60,540 nt of DNA from Bradyrhizobium sp. (lineage in GTDB: Bacteria; Pseudomonadota; Alphaproteobacteria; Rhizobiales; Xanthobacteraceae): NCBI RefSeq assembly GCF_004799445.1, contig NZ_SSNA01000098.1:1-60540 (forward strand). Reading direction: 5' to 3'. Under the pieces are notes generated by a model. That model had not been told where the DNA came from. It worked only from the letters and a program-made list of their open reading frames with translations, and searched no databases. Position numbers and translations under genes: made by a program. The stretch's first letter is position 1, and every line of letters begins with the position of its first letter. Shown here piece by piece: positions 16,539-25,179 of this stretch.

Positions 16539-17669
16539 ATGCTGCCGCTTGAAGGAATAACCGTCATCGCCGTCGAACAGGCCGTCGCAGCACCGTTCTG
16601 CAGCTCGCGGCTGGCGGACGCCGGCGCCCATGTCATCAAGGTCGAGCGGCCGGAGGGTGATTTCGCGCGCGGCTACGATGCGGCGGCAAAGGGACAGAGC
16701 AGCTATTTCGTCTGGCTCAACCGCGGCAAGGATTCGGTGGTGATCGACCTCGCCAGCCAAGCGGGCCGTGGCAGCCTTGAAGCGCTGATCGCCGGCGCCG
16801 ACGTCTTGATTCAGAACCTCAAGCCGGGCTCGATGGACAAGCTCGGCTTTTCGCTCGAGCGCCTGAAGAAGGATTACCCAAAGCTGATCTGCTGCACCAT
16901 TTCCGGCTACGGCGATGACGGCCCCTATGCGCATCGCAAGGCCTATGATCTCCTGATCCAGGCCGAAAGCGGGCTCGCCTCGATCACCGGCGGGCCGGAT
17001 GGACCCTCGCGGGTCGGATTGTCGATCGTCGATATCGCCACCGGCGCCACCGCGCATGCCGCGATTCTGGAGGCGCTGATCGCGCGCGCGCGCTCGGGCC
17101 AGGGCGCCGACATCCGGATTTCGATGTTCGACGTGATGGCGGACTGGCTGACGGTGCCGCTGCTCAATTCGGAAGCCGGCAATCCGCCGCAGCGCATGGG
17201 CCTCGCCCATCCTTCGATCGCGCCCTACGGCGTATTTCGCTCCAAGGACGGCAGGGACATCCTGATTTCGATCCAGAGCGAACGCGAATGGAAGAAATTA
17301 TGTTCGGATGTGCTGGATCAGCCCGACCTGCCCAATGATCCCAGATTCGCCAGCATGGTCGAGCGCGTCCGCAACCGCCAACTGACCGACACCACCGTCG
17401 GCGCCAGCTTTGCGACCATGACGCGCGACGATCTGCTGAAGCGATTGTCGGACGCCGACATTGCGTTCGCCGAGGTCAACACCATGGCCGATCTCGCGAG
17501 CCATCCGCACCTGCGCCGTATCGAGGTGGACACACCAAAGGGACCGGTGACCTATCCGGCGCCCGCGGCCATTGTCGTGGGAGAACCGCGTCATTATGGC
17601 GCCGTGCCAGGGATCGGCGAGCGCACGGGCACGATCGAGAAACCTTCGGCACGGATCAAATCGTCATGA
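16539..17669 (+). CDS. CaiB/BaiF family CoA-transferase
   Basis: A 376-residue family III CoA-transferase that moves CoA between carboxylic acids. The N-terminal AGAHVIKVERPEGD nucleotide-side motif is present, and the catalytic Asp is D137 in KAYDLLIQAESGL. It lies third in the operon and overlaps the hydratase gene by 4 bp (ATGA at 17666-17669). By position it should activate the acid that the acyl-CoA dehydrogenase and hydratase process. The family includes succinyl-CoA:itaconate and mesaconate transferases, but also many others, so substrate assignment is open. Confidence 0.88.
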   Translation: MLPLEGITVIAVEQAVAAPFCSSRLADAGAHVIKVERPEGDFARGYDAAAKGQSSYFVWLNRGKDSVVIDLASQAGRGSLEALIAGADVLIQNLKPGSMDKLGFSLERLKKDYPKLICCTISGYGDDGPYAHRKAYDLLIQAESGLASITGGPDGPSRVGLSIVDIATGATAHAAILEALIARARSGQGADIRISMFDVMADWLTVPLLNSEAGNPPQRMGLAHPSIAPYGVFRSKDGRDILISIQSEREWKKLCSDVLDQPDLPNDPRFASMVERVRNRQLTDTTVGASFATMTRDDLLKRLSDADIAFAEVNTMADLASHPHLRRIEVDTPKGPVTYPAPAAIVVGEPRHYGAVPGIGERTGTIEKPSARIKSS

Positions 17670-18511
17670 CCGAGAAGCCCGATCTCGACCATTTGCGGCA
17701 ATGGATCGGCCGCAGCACGCAAGCCTCCGACGTCGTCACCGCGCAACTGACCAAGGGTCTGCGCGCCACGCTGTTCCTTCCCATCGGCGAGCCAAAGCCG
17801 GGCGACGCCGCGCCATTCACCGTGCATTGGTGCCTGGCGCAGCCGGTCTTCCCGATGGCGGAACTCGGCCCCGACGGTCATCCCGCCCGCGGCGGCTTCC
17901 TGCCGCCGGTGCCGCTGCCGCGGCGGATGTGGGCCGGCGGCGAGCTCGAATTCTTCGATTCGCTCCGTGTCGGCGATGCGGTGACGCGGACCTCGCGCAT
18001 TGCCGAGGTCACAATGAAGACCGGCTCAACCGGCGCCTTGTGTTTTGTCTCCGTCGATCATCTGGTCACGACGCCGCGCGGCACCGCGGTCCGTGAACGG
18101 CAGGATATCGTCTATCGGGATGTGTCGCCATTCGCACCGGCCAAGCCGACGGCACCGCCGCCCACCGCGCAGCACCGCGAGAGCCACATGGCCGATACCG
18201 TGCTGCTGTTTCGTTATTCGGCGCTGACCTTTAACGGTCACCGCATTCATTATGACCGTGATTACGTCACCAAGGTCGAGGGTTATCCCGGCCTGATCTT
18301 CCACGGTCCGATGCAGGCGGCGTTGCTGGTGGAATTCGCGGCCAAATTGCACGGTGGTGCTGCGCCGAAGAAATTCAGCTATCGCGGCGTGCAGCCGTTG
18401 TTCGAAGGCTCGGAATTTTCCGTCAACGCCAACGACACCGGCGCCGGCATGGAATTGTGGACGGCAAATTCGGCCGGCCAGCCGACCATGAAGGGGACGG
18501 CGACGTGGTGA
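17666..18511 (+). CDS. MaoC/HTD2-type hydratase, itaconyl- or mesaconyl-CoA hydratase-like
   Basis: A 281-residue double-hotdog hydratase. The N-terminal half carries PRRMWAGGELEF, and the C-terminal half has the hydratase-2 type motif FSALTFN-like (YSALTFNGHRIHYDRDY) with the catalytic Asp/His pair. Proteins of this shape include itaconyl-CoA hydratase (Ich) and mesaconyl-C4-CoA hydratase. It is the last gene of the four-gene operon; a family A repeat starts 10 bp after the stop codon. No citramalyl-CoA lyase is present nearby, so a complete itaconate route is not shown. Confidence 0.82.
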   Translation: MTEKPDLDHLRQWIGRSTQASDVVTAQLTKGLRATLFLPIGEPKPGDAAPFTVHWCLAQPVFPMAELGPDGHPARGGFLPPVPLPRRMWAGGELEFFDSLRVGDAVTRTSRIAEVTMKTGSTGALCFVSVDHLVTTPRGTAVRERQDIVYRDVSPFAPAKPTAPPPTAQHRESHMADTVLLFRYSALTFNGHRIHYDRDYVTKVEGYPGLIFHGPMQAALLVEFAAKLHGGAAPKKFSYRGVQPLFEGSEFSVNANDTGAGMELWTANSAGQPTMKGTATW

Positions 18512-18520
18512 GGGGTAGCC

Positions 18521-18624
18521 CGTCATTCCGGGGTGATGCGAAGCATCGAACTACGATGTGCAATTGCACATCGGAGAATCTCGAGATTCCGGGTCTGGTG
18601 CTAACGCACCATCCCGGAATGACG
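18521..18624. repeat. Palindromic repeat family A, copy 2
   Basis: Ends CGTCATTCCGGGG and CCCGGAATGACG. The core GAATCTCGAGATTC is preceded by a second palindrome, GATGTGCAATTGCACATC (18555-18572), which also occurs in copy 3 at 26228-26347 but not in copies 1, 4 or 5. Confidence 0.85.
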
Positions 18625-18634
18625 GAGTAGAGCA

Positions 18635-20260
18635 TTGCCCCGCAAACCCGCCAAAACCTCCGCCGCCTCCGTCACCGTCAAACAGGCGACGCTCGACCTG
18701 TTGCGCGCGTTCGGCATCAAGAAAGTGTTCGGCAATCCCGGCTCGACCGAATTGCCGTTCTTGAGCGACTGGCCCGACGATATCGACTATGTGCTGGGCC
18801 TGCAGGAGGCTTCCGTGATCGGCATGGCCGACGGCTACGCCCAGGCCACCCGCAACGCCGGCTTTGTCAATCTTCACTCCGGTGCCGGCGTCGGCAACGC
18901 GCTCGGCAATATCTTCACGGCGCACCGCAACCAGACCCCGCTGGTGATTACCGCCGGCCAGCAGGCGCGCTCGATCCTGCCCTGGCAGCCGTTTCTTTAC
19001 GCTGAGCGCGCCACAGAATTTCCGCGCCCCTACGTCAAGTTCTCGATCGAGCCGGCGCGGGCCGAAGATGTGCCGGCGGCGATCGCACGCGCTTATTACG
19101 TGGCGATGCAGCCGCCGTGCGGACCGACCTTCGTTTCGGTGCCGATCGACGACTGGACCCATCCAACGCAGCCGGTGGAGGCCCGCAGTATAAGCCGGGA
19201 ATTGGGCCCCGATCCCACGGCCATGAAGGCGCTGGCCTCGGCGCTTGCGGCCTGCAAGCGCCCGGCGCTGGTGGTCGGCCCCGGCGTCGATCGCGCGGAG
19301 GCCGTTGAGCTGATGGTGCGTCTGGCGGAGAAGACGCGCGCCGCGATCTGGGTCAGCCCGTTTTCGGCACGCTGCAGTTTCCCGGAACGGCATCCGCAAT
19401 TCGCCGGCTTCCTTCATGCCTCGCCGGAGCAACTCTCGGACGCCCTGCGCGGCCACGATCTGGTGGTCGTGATCGGCGCGCCAGTCTTTACGTTCCACGT
19501 CGAGGGTCACGCCGCGATCTTCGATGGCGCGACTGCGATCTTCCAGATCACCGACGACCCCGATGCCGCGGCGATCACGCCGGTCGGCAGCAGCATCGTC
19601 GCGAGCATGAAACCGGCGCTGGCGATGCTGCTCGACATGCTGCCCGAGACGGGGCGAGCGATGCCGGCGGGCCGTAGCTTGCCGCCTCCCCCGCGCGCCG
19701 GCGATCCGATGGCCGCCGAGCTGGTGTTGCACATGCTGTCGGCGGCCATGCCCGCTGACGCCGTGCTGGTGGAGGAAGCCCCCTCGCACCGTCCGGCGAT
19801 GCAGAAATTCATGCCGATGCGCGGCCAGGACAGCTTCTACACCATGGCGAGCGGCGGCCTCGGCTGGGCGTTGCCGGCCGCGGTCGGCATCGCGCTGGGA
19901 CGCCCGGGCGTTCGGACCGTCTGCCTGATCGGCGACGGCTCGGCGATGTATTCGATCCAGGCGCTGTGGACCGCGGCGCAACGCAAGCTGCCGCTGACGG
20001 TGGTGGTGCTCAACAATTCCGGCTACGGCGCGATGCGCTCGTTCAGCCAGGTGATGCAGGTGAGCAACGTGCCCGGCCTCGACCTGCCCGGCATCGACTT
20101 TGTGCAGATCACACAGGGGCTCGGCTGCGACGCGGTGCGCGTGACGACATCATCCGAGCTGGCGCCCGCGCTCCAGCGCGGTCTCGCCCATGCCGGTACC
20201 AGCCTGATCGAAGTGGTGGTGGATTCGGCGGTGCCGGTGCTTTATGCGCAGAGGGGGTGA
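18635..20260 (+). CDS. mdlC: Benzoylformate decarboxylase
   Basis: A 541-residue ThDP enzyme converting benzoylformate to benzaldehyde and CO2 (mandelate pathway). The catalytic residues known from the Pseudomonas enzyme are all in place: Ser37 (GNPGSTELPFL), His81 (NLHSGAGVGNALGN) and a His in IGAPVFTFH. Glu58 activates the cofactor, and the ThDP motif begins GDGSAMYS. The frame starts with TTG at 18635, and no ATG fits the family N-terminus. No mandelate dehydrogenase or benzaldehyde dehydrogenase is adjacent. A related but distinct ThDP enzyme lies at 8530-10074. Confidence 0.85.
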   Translation: MPRKPAKTSAASVTVKQATLDLLRAFGIKKVFGNPGSTELPFLSDWPDDIDYVLGLQEASVIGMADGYAQATRNAGFVNLHSGAGVGNALGNIFTAHRNQTPLVITAGQQARSILPWQPFLYAERATEFPRPYVKFSIEPARAEDVPAAIARAYYVAMQPPCGPTFVSVPIDDWTHPTQPVEARSISRELGPDPTAMKALASALAACKRPALVVGPGVDRAEAVELMVRLAEKTRAAIWVSPFSARCSFPERHPQFAGFLHASPEQLSDALRGHDLVVVIGAPVFTFHVEGHAAIFDGATAIFQITDDPDAAAITPVGSSIVASMKPALAMLLDMLPETGRAMPAGRSLPPPPRAGDPMAAELVLHMLSAAMPADAVLVEEAPSHRPAMQKFMPMRGQDSFYTMASGGLGWALPAAVGIALGRPGVRTVCLIGDGSAMYSIQALWTAAQRKLPLTVVVLNNSGYGAMRSFSQVMQVSNVPGLDLPGIDFVQITQGLGCDAVRVTTSSELAPALQRGLAHAGTSLIEVVVDSAVPVLYAQRG

Positions 20261-20275
20261 AGGACGACCTCACAG

Positions 20276-20386
20276 CGTCATTGCCTGCGACAAACGCGAA
20301 GCGTTTGCGCAAGGGAGCGTTGGCGACGAAGCAATCCACTCTTCCTTTGCCGTCCTATGGATTGCTTCGCTTCGCTCGCAATGACG
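20276..20386. repeat. Palindromic repeat family B, copy 2, with insertion
   Basis: Outer ends CGTCATTGC and GCAATGACG. The left arm is interrupted after CATTGC by about 35 bp containing a smaller palindrome AAACGCGAAGCGTTT, after which the usual GCGACGAAGCAATCCA resumes. Confidence 0.8.
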
Positions 20387-20454
20387 AGGGAGAGCGTGCC
20401 GCGCTCCTCACCATGAGGGTCCTGGATTACTTCCCGTAAGGAACACGTCGTCCG

Positions 20455-20961
20455 TCAGACCTCGGCGCGGCCCATCATCGATCGGACCACGAAGGGATGG
20501 ATACGGCCGACCGGCGCCATGTAGACGCGGCCGAGCAGGTTGTGCACGTGCACGACGGTCGAGACGACATAATGAGGCAATCCGTTGCGCTGCGACTTCA
20601 GCACCGATACGCGCACATCGAGGTGACGGTCGTCGATTCCGAGCAGGAGTTCTTTCTCGGTCTTTCCGAAAATGCTGAAAATGCCGAGCCGGTCGCCGAC
20701 CTCGTAGGCATCGGGCGCTTTCGCCGCAACCTTCAACGCGCCGACATCCTTGAGGCCGAACAGGCGCACGATGTGGTTGCGGATCGCCATCAGGTCGTCG
20801 ACCCATCTCGGGGTGGAGCGGGAGGCACGAAGAAAGATCTCCGTCGGCGACAACATCGCGGTGTTCAGCGGCGCCTCATAGGCGTCGTAAAAATCCGCGT
20901 CAGCCAGTGTGGGCTTGAGCGCGCTTTCATCCGGCACGGTTGTCGCGGTAACTTTGGTCAC
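20455..20961 (-). CDS. DUF2867 family protein
   Basis: A 168-residue soluble protein. The motif order DFYDAYEAPLN, SPTEIFLRA, PRWVDDLMAIRN, IVRLFGLKD and then GDRLGIFSIFGKTEKELLLG matches DUF2867 as I know it; function unknown. I use GTG at 20961 (VTKVTATT) because AAAGGG lies six to eleven bases upstream and the ATGs further out give an unlikely Arg/Cys-rich lead. It is a single gene between a repeat and a 215-bp gap. Confidence 0.8.
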   Translation of the reverse strand: MTKVTATTVPDESALKPTLADADFYDAYEAPLNTAMLSPTEIFLRASRSTPRWVDDLMAIRNHIVRLFGLKDVGALKVAAKAPDAYEVGDRLGIFSIFGKTEKELLLGIDDRHLDVRVSVLKSQRNGLPHYVVSTVVHVHNLLGRVYMAPVGRIHPFVVRSMMGRAEV

Positions 20962-21175
20962 GATGCACCCTTTGGTTCGCCCCACGCAAAATCTATCATG
21001 GTAACCGCCCGACGGTTCATCGTTCCGGCGAGACAACTCGTCACATGCAGGCACCTAACAAGTGCGTCGTTCGTCGAGAACAGGACCCACCCCTACCGTC
21101 ACGACCGGTATGGTTGTCCGAAGGACGGCGCCGCTTGCGCTCGCCTATATGTCCCGGCCATCCACGTCTGCGGTG

Positions 21176-21661
21176 CTAGCGCGGTGCTGCTTCTGAACGC
21201 AGGGTGAAGCCTCCAATCGGAATGTGGGCGTATCGCTCTTCAGGCTTGCCGCCATGCTTGAACCCAAGCTCCGACATTCGGAGTTCTTCTTTCACCGTTA
21301 TCAACACCGGCGGATATTCACCGATAATCAGCGCAGCCCTGTCCAGGGTCACCGTTTCTCTCTCATCCAACAGCATTTGATACATTTTGCCGATCGGGCG
21401 GACATGCTCAAACGTGACATTCTTCTTCCAGGACTTGTCGCCGGAGTCGCGGACCTGTTTGGCGGCGTCACTGACGCGATTGTACGTCCGCCAGTTCTCC
21501 CGATTGAAGCTTCCGCATTCCAGGTAAAGCGAGACTCCCCAGAGCATTTTGTTGATGGAGAAGCTCGGCCTGACGCCCGCCTTTGCACAATCGACCAGCG
21601 CATTGATCAATATGCGAGCTTTTTTCGCATCGAGCGTGTCGTCGTGAATAGAGTACCGCAT
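21176..21661 (-). CDS. Hypothetical protein, no recognised family
   Basis: A 161-residue soluble, charged protein (MRYSIHDDTLDAKKARILIN at the start). The middle has ECGSFNRENWRTYNRVSDAA, then MLLDERETVTLDRAALIIGE. Codon use is less GC-biased than that of its neighbours, and it includes many Lys, Asn and Ile, which hints at recent acquisition. AGG lies about six bases before the ATG. No signal peptide or membrane segment is seen. I cannot suggest a function. It stands alone, with about 200 bp of empty sequence on each side. Confidence 0.55.
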   Translation of the reverse strand: MRYSIHDDTLDAKKARILINALVDCAKAGVRPSFSINKMLWGVSLYLECGSFNRENWRTYNRVSDAAKQVRDSGDKSWKKNVTFEHVRPIGKMYQMLLDERETVTLDRAALIIGEYPPVLITVKEELRMSELGFKHGGKPEERYAHIPIGGFTLRSEAAPR

Positions 21662-21856
21662 TTGCCTATGTGGTCACCCGAAGATTGAATGGACGCGATC
21701 AGCGCATCCTGCGCCGCAATCTGATGGCGTCATCTACAGCCAGCAGGCGGACGCGGCAACTCCTGCCCAGGCCCTTTGCAGAGATGCCAGTCATTGGCTT
21801 CGATGGGCCTCTCGGCGAAAGCCGAAGATAGCCACGCCAGCGTCGGCAGGCTGGAT

Positions 21857-22651
21857 TCACTGCCCGTGCGCTTCCCGCATCCTGGCCTGGATCTTCGCCA
21901 TGCCCGCGATCCAGCGGTCGTAATTCTCGGTCTTCTTGCGCATGTAACCCAGCACCTGAGGGTGCGGCAGGATCAAAAAGGTCTCCTGCCCGATGCCGTC
22001 AAGCGCATCCTTTGCCACCTGTTCCGGCGAAAGGTCGCCGTCACCGGATTGCGGCCCCCTGGGGATCGAGCGCAGCATGTCGGTGTCGACGCCCTGCGGG
22101 CACAGGATCGAAACCTTGATGCCGTCGGCCTTGTGCGAGATCGCCAGATTCTCGGCAAATCCCACCGCCGCATGCTTGGTGGTCGAATAGGCCGGGCTGC
22201 CGACCTGCGACAGCAGTCCGGCGGCGGAAATCGTGTTGAGGAAATACCCCTCCCCGCGCGCCTTGAAGCGCGGGATCAGATGCCGCGCGGCATAGACATG
22301 CGCCATGACATGAATGGCCCAGCTTCGCGCGAACGGTTCGTCGGAGGTGCCCCCGGCATTTTCCGACTTGGGATCGAACCCGCCCCCGATGCCGGCGTTG
22401 GAGCAGAACAATGAAATCGGGCCGAACAGCCGCTCGGTTTCCTCGATGACATGGATGATGTCTTTTTCCTGCGCGACGTCGCATTTGAAGGCGGCGCCAT
22501 CGACCGAGGCGGCCACGGTTCTGGCGCGGGCGACATCCAGATCGGCGACGACGACCTTGGCGGCCCCGGCGCGGTGAAAGGCCTCGCAGAGCGCCCGGCC
22601 AATGCCGTTGGCGCCGCCGGTGACGACCACGACCTTGCCACTCACCTGCAT
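21857..22651 (-). CDS. Short-chain dehydrogenase/reductase
   Basis: A 264-residue NAD(P)-dependent oxidoreductase. The cofactor motif TGGANGIG is at residues 11-18; the Asp at the end of the second strand (VVADLD) favours NAD. The CSNAGIG motif, catalytic Ser (NTISAAG) and YSTTK active site are present. The C-terminal extension (KKTENYDRWIAGMAKIQARM) is typical of the SDRs often found with acyl-CoA genes. Substrate unknown. It is a single gene; its start region faces the palindromic pair at 22686-22853. Confidence 0.9.
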   Translation of the reverse strand: MQVSGKVVVVTGGANGIGRALCEAFHRAGAAKVVVADLDVARARTVAASVDGAAFKCDVAQEKDIIHVIEETERLFGPISLFCSNAGIGGGFDPKSENAGGTSDEPFARSWAIHVMAHVYAARHLIPRFKARGEGYFLNTISAAGLLSQVGSPAYSTTKHAAVGFAENLAISHKADGIKVSILCPQGVDTDMLRSIPRGPQSGDGDLSPEQVAKDALDGIGQETFLILPHPQVLGYMRKKTENYDRWIAGMAKIQARMREAHGQ

Positions 22652-22685
22652 CGCCGAACCTGTGTGTTTGAAATCGATCTCAGGT

Positions 22686-22760
22686 TAGTGCCCCGTTTCC
22701 GAAGTTCGTGATCCATTGAGGAGCCACCTGGCACGAACTTCGGAAACAAAAGGGGCACTA
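22686..22760. repeat. Palindromic element E, first copy
   Basis: Outer stem TAGTGCCCC (22686-22694) with GGGGCACTA (22752-22760). Inner stem GTTTCCGAAGTTCGTG (22695-22710) with 22732-22747. A four-base AAAA bulge lies on the right arm. The reverse complement has the same layout as the second copy. Confidence 0.85.
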
Positions 22761-22774
22761 ATAAATATATATTT

Positions 22775-22853
22775 CTAGTGCCGCTTTTCGATTTGAAGTT
22801 CCCGACGCGAACTCGCGGCAACCACTGTAGGAACTTCAAATCGACGGCACTAG
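22775..22853. repeat. Palindromic element E, second copy, opposite orientation
   Basis: Outer stem CTAGTGCCG (22775-22783) with CGGCACTAG (22845-22853). Inner stem CGATTTGAAGTTCC (22789-22802) with 22830-22843. A CTTTT bulge lies on the left arm. The right arm supplies the last codons and the TGA stop of the hemolysin III gene. Confidence 0.85.
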
Positions 22854-23540
22854 AACCAGATCGAGCACGGCGGTATAATGGCAGGCCGCGCCCAACAGCA
22901 CGAAGGAATGCCAGATCACGTTCTGGAAGCGAAGCCGGTGCCAAGCATGAAAGATAATCCCGAAACTATAGAGAAAGCCACCGGCAACAATGAACCAGAA
23001 CGCGAGCTGCGGCAGCGACGACAGGCCGGCGTCGTAGGCGATCAACCCGCTCCAGCCCATCGCCAGATAAAGCCCGACCGATACCCGGTCGAAGCGGCCC
23101 GGGAAAAACAGTTTCAGCACGACGCCGACCGCGGCCACGCTCCAGACCCCTGCCAGCAGCGACATCGCGAACGCGCGGTCCTGCATTTGGGCAAACACCG
23201 GCGTGTAAGTTGCCGCGATCAGAATGTAGATCGCCGAATGATCAAACCGGCGCAGCAGCCATTTGCGCCGCGACACCGGCCAGAGATTATAGGCGGCCGA
23301 AAACCCGAGCATCGCGAGCAGGCCTGCCGCGTAAATCGACGCCAGCGCAATCTGGTAGGCGGACGCGAATACGCCGGCCAGCACGATCAGCACCGTGGTG
23401 GCGATCAATCCGCTGAACACGCCGATCCCGTGCACGATACCGTCGGCGATCAGTTCGGCCCGATCGTAGTTCCAGCGGATGGCGCCGGCCGCCGCGTGGG
23501 CGGAGGTCGAGGCGAGTTGCTTCAGTCTGAAGACGGTCAT
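22836..23540 (-). CDS. Hemolysin III family membrane protein (PAQR superfamily)
   Basis: A 234-residue protein with about seven membrane segments. The family hallmarks are present: the N-terminal AELIADGIVHGIGV, the motif FDHSAIYILIAATYTP, and the C-terminal histidines in FHAWHRLRFQNVIWHSFV, which in PAQR proteins bind zinc. The name is historical; haemolysis is not implied. I start it at the ATG at 23540 (MTVFRLKQ), though no good ribosome binding site is visible. The last residues (VLVPSI) and the stop codon come from palindromic element E, so the original end of the gene has been replaced. Confidence 0.88.
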   Translation of the reverse strand: MTVFRLKQLASTSAHAAAGAIRWNYDRAELIADGIVHGIGVFSGLIATTVLIVLAGVFASAYQIALASIYAAGLLAMLGFSAAYNLWPVSRRKWLLRRFDHSAIYILIAATYTPVFAQMQDRAFAMSLLAGVWSVAAVGVVLKLFFPGRFDRVSVGLYLAMGWSGLIAYDAGLSSLPQLAFWFIVAGGFLYSFGIIFHAWHRLRFQNVIWHSFVLLGAACHYTAVLDLVLVPSI

Positions 23541-23709
23541 GGCGGCCCGGCAAGCTTCAAAACAAGACAAATGGTATCTCCAGGAGGTCAACGAACCATA
23601 AAACCCCAATAGCGTCCTAAGTGTGAAGCTTGATTTTGCTGCGCCAATCGCCACTTTCCGGTGAGTCCTGCCGCCAACTTCCCCCGCAAATCGAGCTTTT
23701 CGCGCCCGC

Positions 23710-25179
23710 ATGGCCCCCCGTTTTTCCGATATTGTCGAGGAAGCGCGGCTGTCGGCGCGGGCGTTGAGGGATTTTGGCGAGCACTTCTTCAATCCGACGG
23801 TGCGGCTTGGCGTCACCGGACTTTCGCGGGCCGGCAAGACCGTCTTCATCACCGCGCTGATCCACGGCCTCACCCGCGGCGGCCGCTTTCCGGTGTTCGA
23901 GCCGTTCGCGACCGGGCGGATCGCCCGCGCCCGGCTCGAGCCGCAGCCGGACGATGCGGTACCGCGCTTCGACTATGAGAACCATGTCCGCACCCTGATC
24001 GAGGCGCGCCGCTGGCCGAACTCGACGGTCGATATCAGCGAGCTGCGGCTGGTGATCGATTATCAGCGCCAGAACGGCGCCGACCGCAGCCTCACCCTCG
24101 ACATCGTCGATTATCCCGGCGAGTGGTTGCTCGATTTGCCGCTGCTCAACAAAAGTTACGAGCAATGGTCGAACGAAAGCCTGGCATTGTCGCGGGGGCG
24201 TCCCCGCGCGCCGCTCGCCGCGCCCTGGCACGCGTATCTCGCAACCCTCAGCGCCGAAGCACAGGCGGACGAACAGGCCGCGCTGACGGCGGCCAAGCTG
24301 TTCACCGACTATTTGCGCGCCTGCCGCGACGAGCGCTTTGCCATGAGCCTGTTGCCGCCGGGCCGCTTCCTGATGCCCGGTAATCTCGCGGGCTCGCCGG
24401 CGCTGACCTTCGCGCCGCTCGATCTGCCCGAACACGGCACGGCGCCCGACGGATCGCTGTGGGCGATGATGCGCCGGCGCTTCGAAGCCTACAAGGACGT
24501 CGTGGTTCGCCCGTTCTTCCGCGATCATTTCGCGCGGCTGGACCGCCAGGTGGTTCTGGTCGACGCGCTCTCTGCGTTCAACTCCGGTCCGGAAGCCCTC
24601 GTCGATCTGGAGGCGGCGCTGGCCGGAATTCTCGATTGCTTCAGGATCGGCCGCAGCACGCTGCTCAGCGCGCTGTTCCGGCCGAGGATCGATCGGATTC
24701 TGTTTGCCGCGACCAAGGCCGACCACCTGCACCATTCGAGCCATGACCGTCTGGAAGCGGTGCTGCGGCGCGCCGTCGCCATGGCAGTCGTCAAGGCCGA
24801 GGACACCGGCGCCGATATCGACGTCGTGGCGCTGGCCGCGGTCCGCGCCACCCGCGAGGCGATGGTCGCGCGCGGCCGCGAAAAACTGCCGTCGCTATTG
24901 GGAACGCCGGCGTCGGGCGAGCGGGCGGACGGCGAGACCTTCGACGGCAACACCGAAGTCGCGACCTTTCCGGGCGATCTGCCTGACGATCCCGAAGACA
25001 TGTTCAAGGGCGAAGCCGCGTTTCGCGGCCTCGCCAGCGCCAGCGCCGGGAAAACCGATTTTCGTTTCCTGCGCTTTCGGCCGCCGCTGCTGGAGAATGA
25101 CGGGCCGGATGGCCCGGCGCTGCCTCACATCCGCCTTGACCGGGCGCTGCAGTTCCTGATCGGAGACCAATTGCAATGA
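23710..25179 (+). CDS. ycjX: YcjX-family P-loop NTPase (DUF463)
   Basis: A 489-residue GTPase-like protein. The Walker A motif is GLSRAGKT (37-44), followed by DYPGEWLLDLPLL in the position of switch II and a TKAD base-recognition motif. The family is stress-linked in enterobacteria (ycjXF operon); the exact role is unknown. The downstream gene encodes the matching YcjF-type membrane protein, and the two overlap by 4 bp (ATGA at 25176-25179), so they are expressed together and probably interact at the inner membrane. It is transcribed divergently from hemolysin III. Confidence 0.9.
   Translation: MAPRFSDIVEEARLSARALRDFGEHFFNPTVRLGVTGLSRAGKTVFITALIHGLTRGGRFPVFEPFATGRIARARLEPQPDDAVPRFDYENHVRTLIEARRWPNSTVDISELRLVIDYQRQNGADRSLTLDIVDYPGEWLLDLPLLNKSYEQWSNESLALSRGRPRAPLAAPWHAYLATLSAEAQADEQAALTAAKLFTDYLRACRDERFAMSLLPPGRFLMPGNLAGSPALTFAPLDLPEHGTAPDGSLWAMMRRRFEAYKDVVVRPFFRDHFARLDRQVVLVDALSAFNSGPEALVDLEAALAGILDCFRIGRSTLLSALFRPRIDRILFAATKADHLHHSSHDRLEAVLRRAVAMAVVKAEDTGADIDVVALAAVRATREAMVARGREKLPSLLGTPASGERADGETFDGNTEVATFPGDLPDDPEDMFKGEAAFRGLASASAGKTDFRFLRFRPPLLENDGPDGPALPHIRLDRALQFLIGDQLQ

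Noticed and set aside
15114..17210. 698-codon minus-strand frame opposite the acyl-CoA dehydrogenase and CoA-transferase genes
   Set aside because: It spans two genuine genes on the other strand and has low-complexity Arg/Gly/Ala composition.
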